Source: Prasinococcaceae sp. CCMP 1430
Lineage: Eukaryota > Prasinodermophyta > Palmophyllophyceae > Prasinococcales > Prasinococcaceae
Length of the DNA: 11,198 nucleotides
Reading direction: 5' to 3'
Assembly (NCBI GenBank): GCA_013416795.1
Contig: RQSC01000857.1
Span: 1 to 11,198, forward strand
In this document: positions 1 through 6,940 of the stretch, piece after piece
How the letters are laid out: each line of letters begins with the position of its first letter
How positions within the stretch are numbered: the first letter of the stretch is position 1
Translations under genes and position numbers: made by a program
The notes under the pieces: generated by a model
What the model was told of the DNA's origin: nothing
Database searches by the model: none
What the model saw: the letters and a program-made list of their open reading frames with translations, nothing else

Positions 1-70
1 GCGCGCGGCCGCGGGGGCGGGCGTGGGGTGGTCTGCGGAAGACTGGGGCGGGGAGAGAGCGGCGGGGGGC

Positions 71-2352
71 ATGGGCCGCAAGGCGGTCGCCGCGCAGCGC
101 GGCCTGCTCGACGCGGTCCGGCGCCGCCTGCTCGACGTAGCCATCTTCGCCGTGTGGGCGCTGCTGAGCGCTGCCGACGTCGCGCTCACGCTGCTGCTCG
201 CGGCGTACCGGGCCGCGCGTACAGAGGCCGCGAGGCGGGGCTTCGGCCGCGCCCGCGGCCGCGCAGCGCAGCACTGCGTCCGGCCGCCGGGGTGCTGCGT
301 GACGACCGCTCTCGTCTGTCCTGCACCACCGGCAGTCTCGTTCTCAGCACAAAAAGACAAACTCTCTGGCCGAGCGTCGTGTTGCTTTTTGTCTGTGCGC
401 CGCCCAGCCAGAGGCTGGCCCTCGGTCGCTTTCGCTTTTTGCCGTCGTGTGGATGTGTGACTCTTCGTCGGATGATGCGAGGCGCGCGCGTGCTCGCGTT
501 CCCACCGTGGCGCTTCGTCGCAAGGCTCGGTGATATGACTCTGACCGACTGACGGGTGCGCACGTGCGTGCGTGGCGCGCCGTCGAGATGCCCCCCTCCG
601 CCCACCGCGCACCCGTCGCGCCTGCTGCCCCCCACCCCACCCGTCGCCCCTCGGGGGCGTCCCACCCCCTTCCACGCAAGCGCGCACGGACGCGCGGCGC
701 GTGGGGGGGGGCACTGTGATGCGGGCTGGCGGCGCGCAGCGGCAGGCGNCCGGCGCCGCCTGCTCGACGTAGCCATCTTCGCCGTGTGGGCGCTGCTGAG
801 CGCTGCCGACGTCGCGCTCACGCTGCTGCTCGCGGCGTACCGGGCCGCGCGTACAGCGGCGCTCGTGGCCGCCGGCGCGCGCTCCACGCCGCCGGGTGCG
901 GCGCCGCTCACCGCCGCCCGCGCGCGCGTGGTGATCGTGGGCGCGAGCTTCGCGGGCATCGCCGCCTACAGAGAGCTGCTGCGCGAGCGCGGCCTCGACA
1001 TCACACTCATCGACTTCAAGGACTACTTCGAGTACACGCCGGGGGTGTTGCGGTGCTTCCCGCAGCCGTCATACCTGCGTAAGATCACCTGCGCGCTGCC
1101 GCGTGCGGTGGGTGCGCTGGGCAACGCGAGCAGTGCGCGCACGCTCATCGGCGAGGTCACCGCGGTCGGCGAGGACGCCGTCCACGTCTCGTGTGCCGAC
1201 GGCACGTCCACAGCGCTTGAGTTCGACTACCTGCTGCTGTGCTGCGGCTCGACATACGCGGGCCCTGTGAAGCCCTCGACGCGCGAGCGCACGTTGGAAG
1301 CCCGCCGCGCAACGTGGGCAGAGAGCGGCCGCGAGCTCGCGGCGGCCTCGCACGTCGCCATCATCGGCGCGGGCGCCGTCGGCGTGGAGCTCGCGGGCGA
1401 GATCCTGTCGACGTACCCAGGGAAGCGCGTCACGCTCATCGACGCCAACAGCGGCGTGCTCAAGGGCTTCGACACGCGGTCGTGCAAGCACTGCGACTCG
1501 TGGCTCCGCGCGCGGGGAGCCGAACTCATGCTCGGGGAGCGCATCACGTCCACCGTGGATGGCGCCATCACGCTCGAGTCCGGGCGCATCGTGCGCGCGG
1601 ACGTCGTCTATCGCTGCACGGGGTGGCAGCCAAACACGGCTCTGCTCGGAAGTGACGGCACAAGCGGCGCTGGCGGAACCTCGTCCTCACCGCTGGCTGT
1701 GTCGCTCGGCGTCCGCGGCGCGGTGGTTGTCAACGACTTTCTGCAGGTGAGCGAGCTGCTGCCTGCACACTCGCTCGCACCGCTCCCTCGATGACCGACA
1801 CCGACGCAGCAGCGCCCCTGTGCCCCCGCCGTCGTCCCTCGCTTTCCTGACGCCGTCTCCGTCCGGCTCACGCCCGCCTGTGTCCCTCTCTCTCGCGCAC
1901 CATGCCCACCTCCCGCCCGCACGTGCGTCTCCTGTGTGCATGCTCAGGTTCCTGGCAACCCGCGAGTTTTCTGCCTCGGTGACATGATGATCCACGAGCG
2001 CAGCTCCGAGCTCAAGCTTGGGCACACGGCCGAGGTGAATGCGCACCTGGCAGCGAAGAATGTGATGCGCATGCAAAGCGCCGAGCCGCTGCTGGCGTAT
2101 CCACGCGGCGTCACTGGCGCCGAAACGACACCAAAGATTTACTGCGTGTCACTCGGCGCGTACGACGCCACGCTCGGCTTCAACTCACTGGTGATGAGCG
2201 GCTTCGTCCCGGCGCTCACCAAGTGGGTCCTCGAGTGGACCAAGGTACAGGCGGCGGCAGGGCGGCCTATAGGCATACTGTTCTGGCAGTTCGGCGACGC
2301 TGTGAGCATGTGGCTAGGCCGCACGCTGCTACCAGCGCCGAAGTCGGCCTGA
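71..2352 (+). CDS. AIFM2: FSP1/AIFM2-like FAD-dependent NAD(P)H oxidoreductase with N-terminal membrane segment
   Basis: My preferred model is join(71..224, 857..1746, 1948..2352), 482 residues. What I see: an N-terminal hydrophobic segment at about residues 20-46; a first dinucleotide-binding motif VVIVGASFAG at 76-85; the family signature FEYTPGVLR; a second Rossmann motif VAIIGAGAVGVELAGEI from 218; and an FAD-contacting block FCLGDMMIHE with KLGHTAEVNAHLA near 356-378. Family knowledge: FSP1/AIFM2 and plant/fungal AIF-homologue proteins reduce quinones (CoQ, vitamin K) with NAD(P)H and suppress lipid peroxidation on membranes. Human FSP1 (about 373 aa) is held by N-myristoylation; here a likely transmembrane helix precedes the enzyme, although Gly2 is also present. 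A 201-bp GT-AG intron (1747-1947) carries an in-frame stop, so splicing is required. The start is uncertain: the copy at 750 has no in-frame ATG upstream, while ATG 71 reads in the same frame into the identical repeat. The 225-856 stretch is therefore an assembly error, an extra duplication or an unusual intron. The family is confident, the 5' end is not. Confidence 0.82.
118..224 (+). repeat. 107-bp perfect direct repeat, copy 1
   Basis: This is identical base for base to 750-856 (offset 632). It lies 47 bases after the ATG at 71 and encodes the N-terminal membrane segment of the oxidoreductase. Identity ends sharply after ACAG at 224; beyond it the two copies share no obvious similarity. 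Both copies are read in the same frame. Confidence 0.95.
225..749. other. Stretch between the repeat copies, no convincing gene
   Basis: About 525 bases separate the two repeat copies. The part at roughly 345-480 is less GC-rich and has T-runs (CTTTTTG occurs twice), like UTR or intron sequence. The open reading frames here are rich in Arg, Pro and Ser and look non-coding. An ATG at 719 sits just before the N. It would come into frame with the repeat if the gap were really two bases (modulo three) instead of one. The N marks an unresolved base or gap. Confidence 0.6.
750..856 (+). repeat. 107-bp perfect direct repeat, copy 2, beside an N
   Basis: Second copy of 118-224. It starts one base after the only ambiguous base in the window (749). 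Copy 2 continues directly into the conserved Rossmann fold of the oxidoreductase, so it is attached to the real body of the gene. Copy 1 carries the better start codon. An assembly join or a collapsed tandem duplication is the natural reading. Confidence 0.95.
1747..1947 (+). other. GT-AG intron in the oxidoreductase gene
   Basis: The donor is CTGCAG|GTGAGC at 1747 and the acceptor is GCATGCTCAG|GTTCCT ending at 1947. It is phase 0 and 201 bp, rich in C and T towards the middle, with an in-frame TGA at 1792-1794. Removing it joins VVVNDFLQ to VPGNPRVFCLGD, the expected continuous FAD-binding block of the family. Confidence 0.9.
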
Positions 2353-2394
2353 GAGCTTTGTTGATGTAGCGTCGGACGTGTGTACAACAAAATG

Positions 2395-2520
2395 TTACAT
2401 GCGCGCCGCGGCCTCGAGGCACGAATCGACGTCCGCCATGGCAGAAAGCTCGGCCTTAGACAGGCCCACGCCAGCCCGCTGCCTTGCCTGCAACGCGCTG
2501 GCTACTGCCTCGCCCATCTC
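2395..2520 (-). CDS. Short coding-like terminal exon or 40-aa ORF, unknown product
   Basis: On the minus strand, an ATG at 2517 opens a 40-residue frame that ends in TAA at 2395-2397. The frame starts MGEAVASALQ and ends CLEAAARM. Its balanced Ala/Glu/Asp/Lys/Leu content, suggesting amphipathic helices, is unlike the Arg/Pro/His-rich shadow frames elsewhere in the window. Directly upstream the minus strand reads CCCCTTTTTTGAG, a good splice-acceptor-like pyrimidine tract ending at 2521 or 2518, and an in-frame TAA lies just before it. It may therefore be the last exon of a small spliced gene. One phase-matched partner is an ORF from a minus ATG at 2857 to a GTGAGT donor at about 2757, which starts MPARTLARFHAVPGF, like a mitochondrial presequence. 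That start overlaps the plus-strand ATG at 2856, which is a reason for doubt. The stop lies 43 bases from the convergent oxidoreductase stop. I do not recognise the product. Confidence 0.35.
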   Translation of the reverse strand, partial: EMGEAVASALQARQRAGVGLSKAELSAMADVDSCLEAAARM

Positions 2521-2855
2521 CTCAAAAAAGGGGCATTACGTAGCATTATGATCGCGGGAAATGCATCGCGCCTGCTTTCGTTTGCGTGTTGATTGCTGGG
2601 CGTTCCCCGTGGGGTGCGGCGATACGACGCCGGCGCGCGCACCGCCACACGCCATGCGGGCGTGGTGGCGCCCCCGCCCCGTCGCTTGGCGGTGACCCAA
2701 GCGCATCCAAGAGGCGCACGCGGCTGCACCCTCGCCCGCGCAAAGCTGCACTCACAGGCACCGCAGACGTCCCCTCACCCCCCCCCCACCACCACCGTGC
2801 TGACGCACCCGCAAAGCCGGGCACGGCGTGAAATCTCGCGAGCGTTCTCGCAGGC
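2521..2855. other. Upstream region of the coiled-coil gene, possible minus-strand intron
   Basis: No confident gene. It is GC-rich with a C-run at about 2778-2787. On the minus strand it contains GTGAGG (near 2782) and GTGAGT (near 2757), candidate donors for the exon at 2395-2520. On the plus strand TTCTCGCAG just before the ATG at 2856 resembles a splice acceptor, so the coiled-coil gene could have an upstream non-coding exon. It probably serves as promoter and 5' leader of that gene. Confidence 0.4.
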
Positions 2856-4127
2856 ATGGGGAGCGGCGCGGGCCGCGCCAACGGCGTCGGCGTGGCTTGC
2901 AACAAGAGCAGCGGCGTCAAGGGGAATTCGGCCGCTGCCGCGGCCGCCGCGCTGTCCGGGCTGCTGCGCGCGTGCGAGGGTGCGCGCTGGGCGCTCGAGA
3001 CGCTGCAGATGCAGGCCTCGGGACAGTTCGGGTCGCTCTCAGCGCGCACAGACGAGCTGGAGAAGGGCGCAGTGCAGCACGCACGCGAGATAGACGCACA
3101 GCTCGCGCAGCTCGCGACCGACGTCGGCACGATGCTGACCGCTGCCGATCACGCGCTGGCAAAGTCGCATGGGAAATGCGCCGAGCTCGCGGCAGCAAAC
3201 GAGGCGCTCGAGCACGACAATCAGTTGCTGCGCGCGCTGCTGCGCAGACACGAGCAGCCCCCCCCCCCCACGCTGCGTAGGGCGCCCACGCCCGTTCGCT
3301 CGCCATCGCGAGCGGTCGCGGCGTCGTCAGTACGAGCATCGGCCGGAGCTGTTGCCGCAGGCGAGCTTGGCGCCTCGCACGAGGAGGCAACCGAGCCCCG
3401 GCACGATGGATTGGCGCAGGCGTCCTCGCCCGCGCGTGAAACCATGCGATCCATGCTGCGCGCGCAGGCGCAGGCAGGCACTCCTCTCGAGCTTGCCCAG
3501 AACGGCGCGTCGCCCGCACGTCCCATGACCTCCACAGCCGCAGCTGCCGCCGCGGCTGCGACCGAACGCAGCACCGCACTGCGCGAAAAGGTCGAGGCAA
3601 TCGTGCGTGCGGCCATCGAGGAGCGGCTAAGCACAGTTGGGGCGCTCGCCGCCCCGCCGCCTCCGCCCCCGACGCAGCTCGCGCTGGCCGGGTATGCGGC
3701 AGCCTCCGCGCCGGCGATGGTGCTGGTGTCCGTGCAAGAGCACTCGACGCCCGCGTCGGTGACAGCCGAGCTTCAGCCGACGACGCTGTTTCCAGGGCCG
3801 ACGCCCTCGGATACGACCCCGTGTGCGAGCGGCTATGACTCCAGCGCACTGCTCGTGACGACGGGTGCACGGGCCGGGCGCATCAGCGGCAGTGGCAGCG
3901 GCAGTGGCGGCGGTGGGGGCGACAGTGACAGTTGTGGAAACGCGTCAACATTGCCCCTGGCACCCAAGTCTGCGCCAGTGCTCGCTCGGGACGACGATGC
4001 GGCGCCTTCAGCATCGGGCGGCGCCATCACAAGCAAGCCTGCCATAAGTGTGCAGAAGCGCAAGGAGCTCATGGCAAGGCTAAGCGCAGCGAAGGCAGAT
4101 AGGATGAATGTAATGGCGCGGGCGTAG
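2856..4127 (+). CDS. Unrecognised coiled-coil and low-complexity protein
   Basis: 423 residues if unspliced. I do not recognise the family. From the sequence: a poly-Ala stretch (25-32); a long helical, coiled-coil-like segment at about 45-132, with phrases such as LSARTDELEK and AANEALEHDNQLLRALLRR; PPPP at 135-138; a disordered Ser/Pro/Ala region with basic patches (140-225); poly-Ala then a charged helix (ALREKVEAIVRAAIEERL, about 241-258); PPPPPP near 267-272; a Gly/Ser-rich run (342-358); and a basic C-terminal helix (KRKELMARLSAAKADRMN, 401-418). There is no membrane segment and no catalytic motif. Such layouts are common in scaffold, cytoskeletal or centrosomal proteins, but I infer no function. 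The ATG has G at -3 and G at +4. A C12 run (3258-3269) inside the coding region is a risk for frame errors. An alternative spliced C terminus is possible: donor AAT|GTAATG at 4110, acceptor near 4209. Confidence 0.7.
   Translation: MGSGAGRANGVGVACNKSSGVKGNSAAAAAAALSGLLRACEGARWALETLQMQASGQFGSLSARTDELEKGAVQHAREIDAQLAQLATDVGTMLTAADHALAKSHGKCAELAAANEALEHDNQLLRALLRRHEQPPPPTLRRAPTPVRSPSRAVAASSVRASAGAVAAGELGASHEEATEPRHDGLAQASSPARETMRSMLRAQAQAGTPLELAQNGASPARPMTSTAAAAAAAATERSTALREKVEAIVRAAIEERLSTVGALAAPPPPPPTQLALAGYAAASAPAMVLVSVQEHSTPASVTAELQPTTLFPGPTPSDTTPCASGYDSSALLVTTGARAGRISGSGSGSGGGGGDSDSCGNASTLPLAPKSAPVLARDDDAAPSASGGAITSKPAISVQKRKELMARLSAAKADRMNVMARA
3258..3269 (+). repeat. C12 homopolymer inside the coiled-coil gene
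   Basis: Twelve C encode PPPP at the end of the coiled-coil region. Because everything after it depends on the run length, a one-base error here would change the downstream frame. The frame as given stays open for a further 285 residues and ends in a plausible basic helix. Confidence 0.8.
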
Positions 4128-4421
4128 GCGTCGCTGAAGCCTGCGGCACAGCAGTGAGGGCGGCGGCCGCCGCGCAGGTGCATACTGATGCGTTTGCCCG
4201 CGCATGCGCGAGGACGTAACCCCTGCGTACCTGCACCCGGACGAACGCGAGAGCGCAAGGCTTGGCGCATCTGCGCGGAAGGCTAGTGCCAAAACGCGGG
4301 GTGTCGCGTGGTTACAGTGCCGCTCGATGCGCCGCTGGTGCGTGGGTTCGTGTGCGCGCCAACGTGCGCGTCCGCCCGCCCCTACGTTTTCAAGGCAAGC
4401 GCACGCGCACCCACGTGCTTC
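4128..4421. other. Intergenic region between convergent genes
   Basis: This separates the coiled-coil gene (+) from TRAPPC12 (-) and should hold both 3' UTRs. A plus-strand frame at 4204-4425 starts MREDVTPAYLHPDERESA. It looks coding-like for about 40 residues and then turns Arg/Pro-rich. It could be an alternative last exon of the coiled-coil gene, but the evidence is thin. TGTAA lies on the minus strand at 4312-4316. Confidence 0.4.
4312..4316 (-). terminator. TGTAA, possible poly(A) signal of TRAPPC12
   Basis: TGTAA on the minus strand about 106 bases past the TRAPPC12 stop. TGTAA is the usual poly(A) signal of many chlorophyte algae. No AATAAA is seen nearby. The motif alone is weak evidence. 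Confidence 0.3.
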
Positions 4422-5537
4422 TTAACTGAGGCGCAGGCACCCCCTGTCAAAATCGTCAGGAGCGGAGGCCGCTATCCACTCCCCAAGCTTCTGCTTTGCC
4501 GCTGTTGGGTCAGCCGACTCGAGCTCGTACATGGAGGCCAGATTGCCAACCACGTCGGTGCTCAGGTATTGCAAGCCATCCTGCAAACGCCCCTCAAGCG
4601 CGCGCACGGCGTCCGGTAGTCGGCGCGAGTACAGCTTGCACACGGCGGCATTGTTGTCAGCGACTGCAGCGTCGCTGCCGCCGCTCGAGCCGTGTTCGCC
4701 GCGCCTCGCTGCGGCCGCTGCCGACTCGAACTTCGCCTCTGCCTCCGCCCACTGTTTGCGCGCTACTGCGAGTAGCCCTGCATGGAGCGCGCGCAGGTAT
4801 TCCGCCGAAGCGCCCTCGCCCGCAGCGGCGTCGGAGCGCTCGAGCAGCTCGCGCGCGGTTGGCACGGCGCCCATCTGCAGGCACGCCATGCCTGCCTGTG
4901 ACAGGCTCCAGGCTGCGTCGGCGCAAACGCAGCGGTCGCTGTCGCTCTCACCACCACCTTCCCTTGCCACCGAGGTGCCCGGCCCCTTCCACGCGAGCTC
5001 GACGAGTCGACCGGCAACCGCCAGAGCAGAGGGGTATTGCGATGCCGCAACGTGGTGCCGAAGCAAATTGGTCAGAATGCGGCGCTGAAGCGCGAGGCCC
5101 TCCGCCGAGGGGCCGTCCGACGCCGTGCCGTCACTGCACGACGCGTCGAGCTCACTGTACAGCCTCGCGAGTGTCTCCTCTCGCCTGCCATCGAGTGCAG
5201 GCAGCTCGGCCCACAAAAGGCGTAGCTCGCGCATGGCCGCGGCCGCAGTGGTGCCGGAGGGGGCGCCCGTGAGGTGCATGGGCACCAGCGTCTGCGACGC
5301 ATCGCCAAGGCCTGCGGAACGAAGCGTCGCGGCAGCCCCCGCCGCATCACCGCAGCGCGCGAGCGCGAGCGCGCGCCACGCCAACGCTGGCGCGCGCGCG
5401 TCGTCCGACGGCGGCAAGCCCTCGAGCAGCGCGCCCGCATCTGCGGCGAGGTCGCGCCACGCACCGCGGCGCGCTAGCGCGCGCAGTGCGGCGACGGCCT
5501 GGCCTGTCGGCGCGGGTGCCACGCCTACGGCAGACAT
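4422..5537 (-). CDS. TRAPPC12: TRAPPC12-like TPR subunit of the TRAPPIII tethering complex
   Basis: 371 residues from the first in-frame ATG (5537) to TAA (4422-4424). TRAPPC12 is a TPR protein of metazoan/plant TRAPPIII, acting in ER-to-Golgi traffic and autophagy. The C-terminal third matches the family closely: DNNAAVCKLYSRRLPDAVRA at 294-313 corresponds to the vertebrate NNNAAVCLLYLGKLKDSLR block; NLASMYELES at 332-341 corresponds to NLTTMYELES; and FDRGCLRLS at the end corresponds to FNTQCLKLA. A further matching block is MRELRLLWAELPALDGRREE from 102. Alpha-helical TPR-like pairs are visible at about 150-185, 208-240, 245-278 and 293-325. Human TRAPPC12 is about 735 aa; this protein covers only its C-terminal TPR half and lacks the long acidic N-terminal region. 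The frame stays open upstream to 5714 but has no ATG there. A Glu/Ser/Asp-rich loop (192-203) is a lineage insertion. Confidence 0.85.
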   Translation of the reverse strand: MSAVGVAPAPTGQAVAALRALARRGAWRDLAADAGALLEGLPPSDDARAPALAWRALALARCGDAAGAAATLRSAGLGDASQTLVPMHLTGAPSGTTAAAAMRELRLLWAELPALDGRREETLARLYSELDASCSDGTASDGPSAEGLALQRRILTNLLRHHVAASQYPSALAVAGRLVELAWKGPGTSVAREGGGESDSDRCVCADAAWSLSQAGMACLQMGAVPTARELLERSDAAAGEGASAEYLRALHAGLLAVARKQWAEAEAKFESAAAAARRGEHGSSGGSDAAVADNNAAVCKLYSRRLPDAVRALEGRLQDGLQYLSTDVVGNLASMYELESADPTAAKQKLGEWIAASAPDDFDRGCLRLS

Positions 5538-5781
5538 CGCCCACGTGCCGAGCGCGCTCACGTGGACACGGGGCACCAGCGACCTTGGCACGTGCTCTTC
5601 TAATTCTCCTTTCCCCCCTTCCCTCCGCCCGCCTCCTCCGCCAGGGGCCCACGAACGCTCGCGCTGTGGCGCCCCCGCGAGCGCTTGCCCTGCCGCGCGC
5701 GAGCAAGGGCACAACAGCCAACAACCAGGAAAAGAATTATGCTACGCGGCGCGACCTGTCCCTCTAGCTCGCCCCACGCTC

Positions 5782-6668
5782 TCAGGGCAGGCCACCCCTG
5801 TATGTACGCCAGAGTGTCATGGCCCCGGCCTCGGCCAGCAGGTCTACCACGAGCTCCCCCTGCGTATTCCCCAGCAGGAGGTCCTCCGCAGAGCCGGGCT
5901 CGAGATCAGCAGTGAGCAAGACGGGATACACCCCGAGGATGGCCGTGAGCTTGAGCTGCGTCGCAAGGATGAGCAGGCCAGAGGCCACCGCGCCCGAACG
6001 GAGCGTCGTGGACAGGGCGGCGTCATTCGCATAGTTCTCGCGCTCGAAAGCCTTTGGTGGAGGCGCCCATGCGTGCACGAGGCGTGAATCGAAACGCACG
6101 GCACGCGTCAGCGGGCTCGGCACCACCGCGGAATGGCCAACCCATGAGCGCGCGGGTGCGTGCGCGCGCATGCGCGCAACAGCGGCTTCGCCCTCACCTT
6201 GCACGCGAGCGCCCCCGCGGTCCAGCAAATTGCAAGCTGCGCGCCGTGCGAAACGATCGCAGGCAGGTATGAGAGGCTCTTCAGGGCCGGTACGCCGAGC
6301 GCGGGCGTGAGCCACATCGGAAGAGGCAGCCTCAGCGCGATGGTCCCGATGGCCAGCGTAGAAGGCACCATCCAGCCGCTCACGAGCGCGTCAGCTATCG
6401 GAAGGCCACGGTCGTCGATGCGCGGCTCGAGAAATCGTCGGGTGAAGGGCTCACTCTCTGGGCCGGGCTTCCCGCCGCCTTCTCTCTCGTCGCCGCCATT
6501 GCTTCTCCCACGGCCCTCCACCTCGCCGCCGCTGGGTCCCTCGCACGCGTGCGCGCACCTCCTGCGCCCTCCGGCCGCGCCGCTGCGCGTGCGCACGCTG
6601 CGCACGGGCGCGCTGCGCACGCGCGCGCGGGAGCATGCCGCGGTGCCTGCAGCGGCGGCGGTCACCAT
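5782..6668 (-). CDS. Unrecognised multi-pass membrane protein, two exons predicted
   Basis: My model is complement(join(5782..6051, 6198..6668)), 246 residues, ATG at 6668, TGA at 5782-5784. I do not recognise the family. Residues 1-45 are Ala/Arg/Ser/Val-rich with almost no acidic residues until position 43, like an organelle targeting peptide (inference). Residues 46-72 are a Gly/Glu/Arg linker. A conserved-looking core follows: EPFTRRFLEPRIDDRGLPIA (73-92), hydrophobic segments at about 94-117, 131-155 and 175-205, and an acidic helical tail ending LWRTYRGGLP. The two halves lie in different frames. A strong donor AAG|GTGAGG (first intron base 6197) and acceptor CCACCAAAG (last intron base 6052) join them in phase 0 as GALACK-AFERENY. 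The stop is 245 bases from the next minus-strand ATG (TRAPPC12), and the gene follows the helicase stop by about 270 bases. Coding status is fairly convincing; the start and intron are predictions. Confidence 0.6.
6052..6197 (-). other. Predicted intron in the membrane-protein gene
   Basis: 146 bases, GTGAGG donor and CACCAAAG acceptor on the minus strand. Its length is not a multiple of three, so it explains why the two hydrophobic coding blocks are in different frames. The nearer AG at 6116-6117 gives a frame that soon stops, so it was not used. The pyrimidine tract is weak. Confidence 0.5.
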
Positions 6669-6735
6669 CGCGCTGCTGCGCTCCTCAAGCGCTGTGCCGC
6701 GCCCCGGCACCCCCTGCCCCCGGCCGAGTGTGGCG

Positions 6736-6747
6736 CCCCCCCCCCCC
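6736..6747. repeat. C12 homopolymer between genes
   Basis: Twelve C on the plus strand, between the helicase stop and the ATG of the membrane-protein gene. It probably lies in a UTR. Its length is prone to sequencing error. Confidence 0.8.
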
Positions 6748-6933
6748 GTTTGCCACTGCGTGTGCGCAGCAGGCGCCTGGGCAAGCCGCAAACCCCCGCC
6801 TCACTCGCTCGTGGCGGTGAACCTCCCACGAAACAAAAACACCAGTGGAGCCCGCACTCGCACCCGTCGACCACACAACGCAGAGAATGATGACTCGGAT
6901 CGAGAAACCACGGGAGAGTATACAACGGTAAAT

Positions 6934-6938
6934 TTACA
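6934..6938 (-). terminator. TGTAA just after the helicase stop
   Basis: The minus strand reads TGA then TTTGTAAATTTAC directly after the helicase coding region, in a small AT-rich island (about 6917-6942). It could be a poly(A) signal, but the spacing of three bases after the stop would imply a very short 3' UTR. Confidence 0.25.
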
Positions 6939-6940
6939 AA

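Noticed and set aside
471-552. 26-residue plus-strand frame starting MMRGARVLAFPPW
   Set aside because: Short, no supporting splice or conservation signal, and it lies in the doubtful segment between repeat copies.
118-856. Mobile element with a 107-bp target-site duplication
   Set aside because: Target-site duplications are far shorter, and the enclosed segment has no transposase, terminal inverted repeats or LTR structure.
186-959. Long minus-strand open frame antisense to the oxidoreductase 5' region
   Set aside because: Arg/Pro/Ser-rich, crosses the N, and contains no recognisable motif; it is a by-product of high GC on the strand opposite a real gene.
2917-3870. 317-residue minus-strand open frame antisense to the coiled-coil gene
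   Set aside because: Composition is almost entirely Arg, Ala, Ser and Pro, without domain signals. The plus-strand frame has a structured coiled coil and is the better gene.
4422-5537. SRP72 or other TPR protein instead of TRAPPC12
   Set aside because: The NNAAVC, NLASMYELES and terminal FDRGCLRL blocks match TRAPPC12 in order and spacing.
5125-6087. 320-residue plus-strand open frame antisense to TRAPPC12 and the membrane-protein gene
   Set aside because: Spans two genes and their spacer on the opposite strand, is Ser/Ala/Arg-rich, and has no motif. The minus-strand TRAPPC12 match is clear.
5782-6668. Sideroflexin or mitochondrial carrier identity for the membrane protein
   Set aside because: None of the signature motifs of these families (such as the carrier PxDxxR motif or sideroflexin HPDT-like motif) is present.
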